64,000 nt of DNA. Source: Algoriphagus limi (lineage in GTDB: Bacteria > Bacteroidota > Bacteroidia > Cytophagales > Cyclobacteriaceae). The stretch spans positions 186,001 through 250,000 of the forward strand of contig NZ_JANWGH010000002.1 of NCBI RefSeq assembly GCF_024919275.1. Direction: 5' to 3'. Under the pieces are notes generated by a model that searched no databases, had not been told where the DNA came from, and was given only the letters and a program-made list of their open reading frames with translations. Shown piece after piece: positions 36,649-44,425 of this stretch. The first letter of the stretch is position 1; each line of letters starts with the position of its first letter. A program made the translations under genes and the position numbers.

Positions 36649-37619
36649 GCGAAAAAGAAGAATTTGACATAGAGACCCTAATCGCAAAATTCATTACGGA
36701 AGAATGCAATCAGGCTGAAATTGAGCAGCTTGAAAATTGGCGTTCTCAATCCGAAGAAAATGAAAAATATGTGGCAGACGCATTGAAAATTTTTGAGCGT
36801 GCAAAATTTGCTGTTGATGAAAAGTTTGACTCCACGGAAGCTTGGAAAAAAGTCTCAGCAAGAATAGATACCAAACCAAAGGGAGGAACTGCATTCATCG
36901 GCTTCTGGAAAGCAGCAGCAGGTTTAATCCTGATAGCAGCCCTTTCTTATCTTTTCTTTCAGAGTTTGGGCTTAAAAGAAGAATTCAACTTTACGAGTGA
37001 ATCAGAAGTACAAATCCATACCCTACCTGATCAAACCACAATCGCTTTAAACCGTGAATCGGTATCAAAAGTAACGTACAACGAACGAAAGAATACCGGA
37101 ACAATCGAACTAAGTGGTGAGGCTTTGATATCTATTCCTGAGGACAAAAAAGTAATCTGGCAAGTCAAAGTAGAAGAACTTGTCATTGAAGATATTGGAA
37201 CAGAATTCAATGTAAAAGCTTATCCTCAAAGCGACGAAGTGGAAGTTTCTGTTCTTTCCGGAGAAGTTCACATCTACAAGCTTGGCACGGAAGGGATTAA
37301 CATCTCGGCAGGGGAAAAAGCTAGTTTTAATAAGACTACCGGAGAATTTCAGGTCGATGAGGCAGACCGAAATGTCGCTGCCTATCAATCAAAAGTTTTC
37401 TCTTATGAGAATCAGCCCCTTGAGAAAATAGTCACTCAACTAAGCGAGGTCTATCAAATCCCTATTTTTCTTGATGGGGATATCGGCAATTGCACATTGA
37501 CCGTGAATTTTGAAAATGAGGAATTGGAGGAAGTTATTTCCATCATTGCCGAAACTTTGGGATTGGAAATAAGGCAAACGGAAGAGGGAATCACACTTTC
37601 AGGTGAGGGATGCTTTTAG
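36645..37619 (+). CDS. FecR-type anti-sigma factor with DUF4974-like C-terminus
   Basis: 324 residues. The cytoplasmic N-terminal part (1-85) would hold the sigma factor. A membrane segment follows at about 87-108, then a periplasmic FecR domain (about 118-215, LPDQTTIALNRESVSKVTYNE), and a C-terminal STN/DUF4974-like domain (about 245-320, YENQPLEKIVTQLSEVYQIPIFLD). In the known FecIRA scheme the periplasmic part contacts an STN domain of an outer-membrane transducer. Here the next gene, 10 bases on, encodes an STN domain. Confidence 0.92.
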   Translation: MSEKEEFDIETLIAKFITEECNQAEIEQLENWRSQSEENEKYVADALKIFERAKFAVDEKFDSTEAWKKVSARIDTKPKGGTAFIGFWKAAAGLILIAALSYLFFQSLGLKEEFNFTSESEVQIHTLPDQTTIALNRESVSKVTYNERKNTGTIELSGEALISIPEDKKVIWQVKVEELVIEDIGTEFNVKAYPQSDEVEVSVLSGEVHIYKLGTEGINISAGEKASFNKTTGEFQVDEADRNVAAYQSKVFSYENQPLEKIVTQLSEVYQIPIFLDGDIGNCTLTVNFENEELEEVISIIAETLGLEIRQTEEGITLSGEGCF

Positions 37620-37629
37620 ACTTTGATCA

Positions 37630-39285
37630 ATGAGAAAAACCCTTTTTTATATCTCCACTTTTCTCCTTTTCAGCTTTGTCATTCATTCTGAAGAAAATCG
37701 TCTACTGGAAAAGGAAGTAAGTATTCATGTAGAAAATGAACGGTTAGATGACTTTCTAAACAGGCTTTCCCAGGAGGTCGGAGGGATTTTTTCCTACAGC
37801 CCTTCTGCCATTGATATAAGCCAAAGAATTACTGGAGAATTTACCAATAAATCCTGCAGAGAGATTCTTGAAGCAGTCTTCCAGGGAAGAATTAAATACA
37901 AGCAAAAAGGGAATTATATCATTCTTTCGCCCGCCCCTGCTCCTGAAAAAGAAATTACGATTAGCGGATACCTCGTTGATGAAAGTTCAGGAGAAAGAAT
38001 ACGAAACGCTACAGTTTATGACCCCATCACGCTCAAATCCTCTACGACTGATGAGTTTGGGTTCTTCGAAATTGCTTTAAAAAATCCCACAGGCGAAGAT
38101 TTTGAATTGATCATCAATCAGGAGAGATATACTGATACACTTCTGGTGGATCAAAAACGGTCTTCATTTAAACGGATTTTTCTGAGGAAAGAGACTGCCG
38201 AGACGCTTACCAAACCAATGAAGGATTTTCTCCTATGGGCTAAAGAATCGATCGGAGTCAAAAACAGTAAAAACGTAAGGGACACACTTACACGTAAATT
38301 CCAGTTTTCAATAGTGCCTTTTGTGGGCACCAATCAAAAACTTTCCGGAAGTGTGGTAAATGACTATTCCATCAATCTGTTTGGAGGCTATTCCGCTGGA
38401 ACCAATAAACTCGAGCTTGGAGGTTTGTTTAATTTAGATCGGGGTCAGGTCAGTGGAATCCAAATAGCAGGGCTCATAAATCAGGTGGGTGGATCAGTAA
38501 AAGGTTTTCAAATTGCCGGATTAGCAAATGTAAACTTAGATTCATTATCGGGATTTCAGGGTGCAGGTCTTACCAATTTTACGCTTCGAGATGTCAAGGG
38601 AGTTCAAGCTTCGCCATTATTGAATATTTCCGGAGGAAGTATAAATGGCTTTCAGGCCTCTGTTTTAGCAAACTATACCCACAAACATGTCAAAGGAGTT
38701 CAGGCTGGCATCCTAGGAAATATAGCAGGAGGATATGTGGAAGGATTTCAATTTGGCCTTTTCAATTATGCTGATAGTGTCAAGGGAGCTTCCATTGGTT
38801 TATTGAGTTTTGTAAGAAAAGGATACCATACCATAGAAATTGGCGCTGATGAAATTTATCCATTGAACATTGGTCTGCGAACGGGAACGAGAGGGTTTTA
38901 TAATATCCTTTCTGCAGGCATCCGCCCCGAAAAGGCTGATTCTACAACATGGTCATTTGGATATGGAATAGGTACCTCCCCAAGGCTAGGGAAAAAGACC
39001 TATCTCAATTTTGAATTGAACACATCCCAAATGAATAAAGGGAAAGTGCTCGCTACGAATCTAATCAACCGCATATATCTAGGATTTGACTATCAGGTAG
39101 CCAAAGGAGTAGCCTTATATGGAGGACCTTCTTTCAACATTCGGATTTTTGATACCAGTTTTGATGATCACCCAGAAACATTTGCTTATTCTGCTCCAAG
39201 AGTTTTTGGTAGAAAAAGCATTGAAAACCTGAATCTGGGACAGGAAATTTGGTGGGGATTCAGGGCAGGAATTCGCTTTTTTTAG
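37630..39285 (+). CDS. STN-domain outer-membrane protein with 16-residue repeats (LA_2272-like), no TonB receptor barrel
   Basis: 551 residues. A signal peptide (about 1-20) is followed by an STN domain (about 28-104, VSIHVENERLDDFLNRLSQ) and a CarboxypepD_reg-like beta domain (about 108-178, ITISGYLVDESSGERIRNAT). After a linker comes a region with about eight 16-residue repeats of the form AGLxNxxxxxVxGxQx (about 255-385). The C-terminus looks like outer-membrane beta strands and ends in Phe (GIRFF). STN plus a CarboxypepD_reg-like domain normally precede a TonB-dependent receptor plug and barrel; neither is present. By position it is the expected signal partner of the FecR-type protein. 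Confidence 0.75.
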   Translation: MRKTLFYISTFLLFSFVIHSEENRLLEKEVSIHVENERLDDFLNRLSQEVGGIFSYSPSAIDISQRITGEFTNKSCREILEAVFQGRIKYKQKGNYIILSPAPAPEKEITISGYLVDESSGERIRNATVYDPITLKSSTTDEFGFFEIALKNPTGEDFELIINQERYTDTLLVDQKRSSFKRIFLRKETAETLTKPMKDFLLWAKESIGVKNSKNVRDTLTRKFQFSIVPFVGTNQKLSGSVVNDYSINLFGGYSAGTNKLELGGLFNLDRGQVSGIQIAGLINQVGGSVKGFQIAGLANVNLDSLSGFQGAGLTNFTLRDVKGVQASPLLNISGGSINGFQASVLANYTHKHVKGVQAGILGNIAGGYVEGFQFGLFNYADSVKGASIGLLSFVRKGYHTIEIGADEIYPLNIGLRTGTRGFYNILSAGIRPEKADSTTWSFGYGIGTSPRLGKKTYLNFELNTSQMNKGKVLATNLINRIYLGFDYQVAKGVALYGGPSFNIRIFDTSFDDHPETFAYSAPRVFGRKSIENLNLGQEIWWGFRAGIRFF

Positions 39286-39332
39286 GCTTCAGGGAAGGAT
39301 TTTACATTTTTTCAAAAAATTTTGAATCTCTC

Positions 39333-39363
39333 ATAGGGGTTAGGGCTTCTTCGCTTGTCATAT
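39333..39363 (+). promoter_or_regulatory. Second predicted ECF promoter, upstream of the repeat-protein paralogue
   Basis: ATAGGGGT (39333-39340), 14-base spacer, TTGTCATAT (39355-39363). Boxes and spacing match the site at 35991-36021. The following ATG at 39385 leaves a leader of about 15 bases. Confidence 0.7.
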
Positions 39364-39384
39364 AGGCGAAACAAACCTAAACCA

Positions 39385-40524
39385 ATGAAAAATTTAAAAT
39401 TGATTATTGCTGTAATCTTCCTTTTTGCCTTGAATCCCCTCCAAGCTCAAACAGAAAAGGAAGAAAATTCTAAGGTGTATTTCCACCAAGATTTCCAGAT
39501 TTCATTTGTCCCTTTTGTCGGTACCAATGGAATCAACTCAGGGATTACCATCAATGACTACTCTATCAATGTATTAGGAGGATTTTCTGCCGGTGCCAAC
39601 AAGTTGGAATTGGCTGGATTATTCAATATCAATCGGAGCGATGTGAGTTATGCCCAGTTTGCAGGTGTTTTTAACCAAGTAAATGGCAAGGTGAAAGGAG
39701 CTCAATTCGCAGGAGTAATCAACTCAAACTTGGATTCCGTTGATGGCTTTCAAGCAGCAGGTGTAACAAATTTCACGACCGGGTCGGTAAAGGGAGCTCA
39801 ACTTGCAGGGGTTATCAATTTAACCACAAAAAGTGTAGAAGGGTTTCAAGGAGCTGGAGTGATGAACTTTGCCGTTGGAAGCTTGAAAGGAACTCAACTT
39901 GCTGGAGTTAGTAACTTTTCTATCGGCGATGTAAATGGCACACAGGTCAGTGGCGTCCTCAATTTTGCCAGAAAGGTAAACGGAGCGCAAATTGCCCTTT
40001 TTAACTATGCTGACAGTATCGCTGGAGTTCCCATCGGGTTGATAAGCGTAGTGAAATCAGGTTACCATACGCTGGAGCTTAGCACAAATGAAGTTATGCC
40101 TTTCAATATGGCATGGCGAACAGGTGTCAGACCTTTCTACAATATTCTCTATGCGGGTATACGACCAGAAATTGATGACGAGGTTACTTGGTCCTTTGGA
40201 TATGGTATCGGTACCTCACCAAGGCTAGGGAACAAGATTTTCTTGAATATAGAAGCAACCTCAGAGCAAGTAAGCAAGGGAGAGGTGGTCGACCTAAACT
40301 TGATCAATAGAATTTATCTAGGCTTTGAATATCAAATCAGTTCTAAAATTGCTGTTTTCGGTGGACCTACTATGAACTTCCGAGTATTTGAAACAGGTAT
40401 TGAAAACCATCCCAAGCTCTTTGCTTATGGAGATCCAAAAATCCGTCATGAACGAACTTATGATAATGGAAATATTGGCAGTCAATTCTGGTATGGAATG
40501 AAAGCCGGTATCCGATTCTTTTAA
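39385..40524 (+). CDS. Outer-membrane 16-residue-repeat protein (LA_2272-like), paralogue without STN domain
   Basis: 379 residues with a signal peptide cleaved after about LQAQ. The mature part matches the C-terminal half of the STN protein upstream: FVPFVGTNGINSG, then 8-9 repeats of AGVxNxxxxxVxGxQx, TWSFGYGIGTSPRLGNK and a Phe-ending strand GIRFF. I take the ATG at 39385. An in-frame TTG at 39355 lies inside the predicted -10 box and cannot be the start if that promoter is real. Function unknown; probably a surface protein induced by the sigma factor. Confidence 0.75.
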   Translation: MKNLKLIIAVIFLFALNPLQAQTEKEENSKVYFHQDFQISFVPFVGTNGINSGITINDYSINVLGGFSAGANKLELAGLFNINRSDVSYAQFAGVFNQVNGKVKGAQFAGVINSNLDSVDGFQAAGVTNFTTGSVKGAQLAGVINLTTKSVEGFQGAGVMNFAVGSLKGTQLAGVSNFSIGDVNGTQVSGVLNFARKVNGAQIALFNYADSIAGVPIGLISVVKSGYHTLELSTNEVMPFNMAWRTGVRPFYNILYAGIRPEIDDEVTWSFGYGIGTSPRLGNKIFLNIEATSEQVSKGEVVDLNLINRIYLGFEYQISSKIAVFGGPTMNFRVFETGIENHPKLFAYGDPKIRHERTYDNGNIGSQFWYGMKAGIRFF

Positions 40525-40544
40525 AAAACTAAACCCCAAAAACT

Positions 40545-41198
40545 ATGAAAAACTACATCTTTAAAACCAGTCTTTTCCTCATCGGCTTTTCCATGCTAAT
40601 GGGCTGCGATTTGACCAATGATTTCTTAGGTTCTGAGGATCTCGTCACTATCGAAAGAGATCTCAATTCTTTCCAAAATATTATCGCAGGAGAAAACATA
40701 ACAGTGAAAATCACACAGGGTCCAATTCAGCAGATTTTGGCGACTACCAATACAAATATGACTGAGAACCTAATCACAAAAGTAGAAGACAATACGCTTA
40801 AAATCTCCCTGAAGAATGGTTCTTACAAAAACTCCACCTTCATCTTGGATATTCAGATTCCAGATTTAAAAAAGCTCAAGTTCAAAGATGCTGCGGAAGG
40901 GGAATTATTTATGATCTCCGATATGCTATCAATAGAAATGCAGGATGCGAGCAAACTTAATTTGAATGGCAATTCCAGTATCCTCAATATCGAACTTTCA
41001 GATGCAAGTAAACTATTTGGCTTCGGCTTCCTTGCGAACACAGCCAATGTTAGCTTAAAAGATGCTTCCAAGCTTGAAATTGAAGTCTTGGATATTCTGC
41101 AGGGAAAAGCTTCAGATGCAGCCAAAATTATTTATAAGGGAAATCCTATAATTGATATTAATACCAAAGACGCCGCCAAAGTGATCAAGGAAAACTAG
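40545..41198 (+). CDS. DUF2807 (GIN-domain) lipoprotein
   Basis: 217 residues. The lipobox is LMGC (Cys about 21). The body is a repetitive beta domain with recurring Asp-Ala-Ser-Lys (MQDASKLNL, SDASKLFGF, KDASKLEIE) and related KDAAE/DAAK turns, typical of the DUF2807 putative auto-transporter adhesin-like head domain. Twenty bases after the repeat-protein gene, so probably co-transcribed from the second ECF promoter. Role unknown. Confidence 0.85.
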   Translation: MKNYIFKTSLFLIGFSMLMGCDLTNDFLGSEDLVTIERDLNSFQNIIAGENITVKITQGPIQQILATTNTNMTENLITKVEDNTLKISLKNGSYKNSTFILDIQIPDLKKLKFKDAAEGELFMISDMLSIEMQDASKLNLNGNSSILNIELSDASKLFGFGFLANTANVSLKDASKLEIEVLDILQGKASDAAKIIYKGNPIIDINTKDAAKVIKEN

Positions 41199-41224
41199 GC
41201 TACCTTCTGGGAAAAGTAAACTTT

Positions 41225-41256
41225 AAAGGCGTGGGTTTTTCCACGCCTTTCTGCTT
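41225..41256 (+). terminator. Terminator closing the ECF-regulated locus
   Basis: 10-bp perfect stem AAAGGCGTGG (41225-41234) with CCACGCCTTT (41241-41250) and a 6-base loop. The following tract is only partly T-rich. Confidence 0.82.
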
Positions 41257-41326
41257 TTTCATTACCTCTTTTGTTGTTGAAAAATAGAATGAAAGTATAT
41301 TGTCCTTTCCTAAACTTTCCAGCCTT

Positions 41327-42370
41327 ATGAAGAAAATCGCCCTATTTGTACTAATCCTGATAGTAGGATTGATAGCATTTATCTTTCACACTTTTTCTTC
41401 CACAGGGTATTTTCGAGATATTGAACCCAAACATGATTTTGGGGAAATATTCCAAACCATTAATCTTCCGGGAGTGGAGGATATGGCATTGGCAAGAAAG
41501 GACAGCTTTCTGATTTTGTCAGTAGATGACCGAGCAAAAAGAAGAGCTGGAGAAGAAGGTTTGCATGGGCTTTATTGGTTGGATTTGAGGCAAACTCCCT
41601 TTGAAACAAAAGCAATCCCACTTCCGACTAATTTGACACTCTTTCCTCATGGAATCAGTCTTTTTGAAATAGGCCCAAATCAATATCAACTGGCAGTTAT
41701 CAACCATGTGGAAGGGAAGCATTCCATTGAACTTTTCACTATTCAGGATAGCGAAGTACTATACGATCGAACACTTCGGGATCCACTACTCATCTCTCCC
41801 AATGATTTGGTTTTGGTAGGCAAAGACAAATTCTATTATTCCAATGATCATGGAAATACATCAAAATTGGGGGTATTTGCCGAAAACTATTTGGGTGTGG
41901 CTGCTGCCAATGTGGGTTATTTTGATGGAGAAAATTTCCGAATTGTAGCGGAAGATTTAGCCTATCCCAATGGACTTGTTCCTGACCAATCCGGAGAAAA
42001 ATTATTTGTAGCCTCCTCTCGAGGATTCCTGATTCGGGCGTATGACATTCAGAGAAATGGGGATTTGACGAGGTCAGAGGATATTTCAGTTGATACGGGC
42101 GTAGACAATTTAGAAATCGATGATTCGGGCACTATATGGACTGGCGCACATCCTGATTTGATGACCTTTTCAGCCTATGCAGCAGGCAAAAAAGAATTTG
42201 CTCCTTCTGAGATTTTGAAAATTTCATATAACGAGGGCCAATCAAAAATTGAATCCGTTTGGCTCGATGATGGGAAAACACTTTCTGCTACTTCTGTCGC
42301 CATTCCTTTTGGAGACTATTTGTTTTTGGGAAATGTCATGGACTCAAAGTTTTTGGTCCTGAAAAAGTAA
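41327..42370 (+). CDS. Paraoxonase-like (PON/SMP-30 type) beta-propeller esterase or lactonase
   Basis: 347 residues with an N-terminal membrane or signal segment (about 2-20). The six-bladed propeller shows the calcium-ligand patterns of PON1: GVEDMAL (Glu-Asp), SPNDLVLVGKDKFYYSNDHG (Asn-Asp), YPNGLVPD (Asn) and TGVDNLEID (Asp-Asn). PON relatives hydrolyse lactones and aryl esters. The ATG at 41327 is preferred over an in-frame TTG at 41300 because it gives a clean signal segment. Convergent with the AraC gene, one base apart. Confidence 0.75.
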   Translation: MKKIALFVLILIVGLIAFIFHTFSSTGYFRDIEPKHDFGEIFQTINLPGVEDMALARKDSFLILSVDDRAKRRAGEEGLHGLYWLDLRQTPFETKAIPLPTNLTLFPHGISLFEIGPNQYQLAVINHVEGKHSIELFTIQDSEVLYDRTLRDPLLISPNDLVLVGKDKFYYSNDHGNTSKLGVFAENYLGVAAANVGYFDGENFRIVAEDLAYPNGLVPDQSGEKLFVASSRGFLIRAYDIQRNGDLTRSEDISVDTGVDNLEIDDSGTIWTGAHPDLMTFSAYAAGKKEFAPSEILKISYNEGQSKIESVWLDDGKTLSATSVAIPFGDYLFLGNVMDSKFLVLKK

Positions 42371-42371
42371 G

Positions 42372-43238
42372 CTAGGAATTGAGCTTTCTCCATTCTTTGG
42401 GCGTGAGTCCGGTAATTTTCTTAAAACCCCGATTGAAATAAGAAAGGTTTTCAAATCCGACCTGATAGGCGATCTCAGCAATTCCCAAATCGGTTTCTCG
42501 AAGGAGCTTTTGAGCCTCATTGATTCGGAGTTCCAAGAGATATTGGGTAAAGGTCTTTCGGGTTCGGAGTTTAAAAAATCGACAAAAAGCCTCTTTGGAC
42601 AAATTAGCAACTGCGGCAGCTTCCTCTAAGGCGATTTTTTCAAAACGTTTTTCCAATAAAAACTGCATTACCTGATTCATCCTAGAGCCATCCCGTTCGG
42701 TAAATCCCCGACTCAAAACCGACCGATTTAAAGAAACCATTTCCTCTCCCGACTGATCAAGAATTGCCAAGAGTCGAAAGGCCGATTGAAAGCGATCAAG
42801 TCCTTTTAGTCTGTCAAATCGCTCCATCTCTTGCTTAATTTCCTCCTGTGTCTCCCCTTTAATCTGAAAGCAACCTCCAGAGAAATCCCGGAAGTGATTC
42901 AAGCCCTCCAAATCCTCCAATTCCCCCAATACTTGAATCGCTTCAAAGTCAAAAAAAATCGTATTTCCAGCTACTCGAAGAGAACTTCCAACATCAAAAT
43001 ATTCCGAATCACTTCGAAACACATGAGGTGCATTTTCTCCTAAAAAAAACACATCTCCAGGCTGAAAGCGACCTACATAATCCCCACTTAGGAATTGACC
43101 TTTCCCTTCCAAAATAACTGTTAATTGCAATTGAGGGTGCTGATGCAGTTTATCATAGAAATATTTTCCCCTATCCTCCTGATAGCGGACAAACTCCTTT
43201 TTCGACTTGGGAACCTGAAATGAAATTACTTTAGCCAT
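42372..43238 (-). CDS. AraC-family transcriptional regulator, probably of the hydroxyproline operon
   Basis: 288 residues. The N-terminal cupin-type sensor (LHQHPQLQLTVILEGKGQFLSG, FQPGDVFFLGENAPHVF) precedes two C-terminal helix-turn-helix motifs (IALEEAAAVANLSKEAFCRFFK, and GIAEIAYQVGFENLSYFNRGFKK followed by GLTPKEWRKL). It is divergent from the four-gene hydroxyproline operon and shares its control region, so control of that operon is inferred from position. Confidence 0.9.
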   Translation of the reverse strand: MAKVISFQVPKSKKEFVRYQEDRGKYFYDKLHQHPQLQLTVILEGKGQFLSGDYVGRFQPGDVFFLGENAPHVFRSDSEYFDVGSSLRVAGNTIFFDFEAIQVLGELEDLEGLNHFRDFSGGCFQIKGETQEEIKQEMERFDRLKGLDRFQSAFRLLAILDQSGEEMVSLNRSVLSRGFTERDGSRMNQVMQFLLEKRFEKIALEEAAAVANLSKEAFCRFFKLRTRKTFTQYLLELRINEAQKLLRETDLGIAEIAYQVGFENLSYFNRGFKKITGLTPKEWRKLNS

Positions 43239-43258
43239 TTGATAAAAATGGTATCAAA
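43238..43258. promoter_or_regulatory. Palindrome at the start codon of the AraC gene
   Basis: TTTGATA-AAAATGG-TATCAAA, perfect 7-bp arms separated by 7 bases, next to the AraC start codon. A likely operator for autoregulation. Related TATCAAA words also lie near 43292. Confidence 0.5.
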
Positions 43259-43269
43259 TTACATCAATT

Positions 43270-43298
43270 CAAAGCTATACCTTTTACTTATTATCAAA
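43270..43298 (-). promoter_or_regulatory. Predicted promoter of the AraC gene
   Basis: The minus strand has TTTG at 43298-43295 and TAGCTTTG at 43277-43270, matching the Bacteroidota TAnnTTTG box with a 17-base spacer. Confidence 0.6.
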
Positions 43299-43349
43299 AT
43301 AGTACCATAAAGTATTAATTCTGTAAAAGATTCGAGAACCGGTAAAAGG

Positions 43350-43357
43350 TACCTTTG
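43350..43357 (+). promoter_or_regulatory. Predicted -7 box of the hydroxyproline operon
   Basis: TACCTTTG matches TAnnTTTG and lies 57 bases before the first start codon. I see no good TTG element about 20 bases upstream, which fits a promoter that needs the divergently encoded AraC activator. Confidence 0.55.
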
Positions 43358-43414
43358 ATGGAAATTATTTATTCATCCAACTCACAGAACCTTCTGTGTT
43401 AAAAACGAAAAACC

Positions 43415-44305
43415 ATGAATTGGAAAGGCGTATTCCCGGCTGTCACAACCAAATTTCACGCAGATGGAAGTTTGGATATGGACTTATTCTTCAAAAATCT
43501 TGACTTTCAACTAGAGTCCGGAGTCCATGGAATTATTTTGGGTGGTACTTTGGGAGAAAGCTCTGTTTTATCGCAGGAAGAGAAAATCACCCTAACTCGC
43601 GAGACAGTCAAACATATCAACGGAAAAGTTCCTGTAATCCTCAATATCGCAGAAGGAGCTACTCAAGATGCGCTGTTTTGGGCAAAAAAAGCAGAGGAAT
43701 TGGGAGCTTCCGGCTTGATGATTTTGCCTCCTATGCGCTACGCAGCGGATGCCCGGGAAGTGGTGACTTACTTTAAGGCTGTAGCAAATTCCACGAGCCT
43801 ACCCATGATGATTTACAATAATCCGGTAGACTACAAGACTTTGGTAACCATAGACATGTTTGCCGAATTGGCGGAATGCCCAAATATCCAAGCCATCAAA
43901 GAATCTACACGGGATATTTCCAATGTCACCCGCATGATCAACCGATTTGGGGATCGATTCCAAATTCTCTGTGGAGTAGACACTTTGGCCATGGAAGAAT
44001 TACTGATGGGGGCTGTTGGTTGGGTCGCAGGTTTGGTCTGTGCATTTCCAAAGGAAACTGTAGCCATCTATAATTTAGTCCAAGAAGGTAAAATCGAAGA
44101 AGCTCGGGAAATCTACCGATGGTTTTTACCACTTTTGGAATTGGACATTCATCCAAAATTGGTTCAGTATATTAAACTGGCTGAACATCACTGTGGAATC
44201 GGGTCAGAATATGTCCGCGCCCCGAGATTGACTTTAATTGGGGAAGAGCGGGAAAGAATTGAGAAAATCATTTTGGATGGGATCCAAAATCGGCCGTTAT
44301 TATAA
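43415..44305 (+). CDS. DapA-superfamily lyase, probable 1-pyrroline-4-hydroxy-2-carboxylate deaminase
   Basis: 296 residues with the TIM-barrel DHDPS/NAL fold. GGTLGESSVLSQEEK replaces the GTTGE loop, MIYNNPVDY holds the conserved Tyr, and AIKESTRD has the Schiff-base Lys. Operon partners (epimerase, D-amino-acid dehydrogenase, aldehyde dehydrogenase) point to the hydroxyproline pathway. There this family deaminates 1-pyrroline-4-hydroxy-2-carboxylate to alpha-ketoglutarate semialdehyde. Lysine biosynthesis is less likely here. Confidence 0.82.
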   Translation: MNWKGVFPAVTTKFHADGSLDMDLFFKNLDFQLESGVHGIILGGTLGESSVLSQEEKITLTRETVKHINGKVPVILNIAEGATQDALFWAKKAEELGASGLMILPPMRYAADAREVVTYFKAVANSTSLPMMIYNNPVDYKTLVTIDMFAELAECPNIQAIKESTRDISNVTRMINRFGDRFQILCGVDTLAMEELLMGAVGWVAGLVCAFPKETVAIYNLVQEGKIEEAREIYRWFLPLLELDIHPKLVQYIKLAEHHCGIGSEYVRAPRLTLIGEERERIEKIILDGIQNRPLL

Positions 44306-44307
44306 GA

Positions 44308-44413
44308 TTGAAATACAGTGGAAATCCAATTGAAATAAATCCCGCAAGCGGGATGAAATATTTCTCTGAGCGTAGCGAAAAGTATTTCCATGTATTTCTA
44401 TAGTATTTCCAAA
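44308..44413 (+). repeat. Second copy of the GAAATA/TATTTC hairpin element
   Basis: A 31-base leader at 44308-44338 matches the leader at 19131-19161 at 28 of 31 positions. It is followed by a perfect hairpin ATCCCGC-AA-GCGGGAT (44339-44354) and four TATTTC words (from 44359, 44383, 44393, 44404). It fills the gap between the first two genes of the hydroxyproline operon. Confidence 0.75.
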
Positions 44414-44425
44414 AATTAATAAACC

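Noticed and set aside
39355-39384. TTG start giving MSYRRNKPKP before the repeat-protein paralogue
   Set aside because: It falls inside the predicted ECF -10 box, and the signal peptide begins naturally at the ATG at 39385.
41278-41308. A third ECF promoter before the paraoxonase-like gene (TTGTCCTTT at 41300)
   Set aside because: No GGGGT box at the required distance, and the last TTGTCnTAT position differs.
43415-44305. Lysine biosynthesis DapA
   Set aside because: The surrounding epimerase, D-amino-acid dehydrogenase and aldehyde dehydrogenase genes fit hydroxyproline catabolism, and no other lysine gene is nearby.
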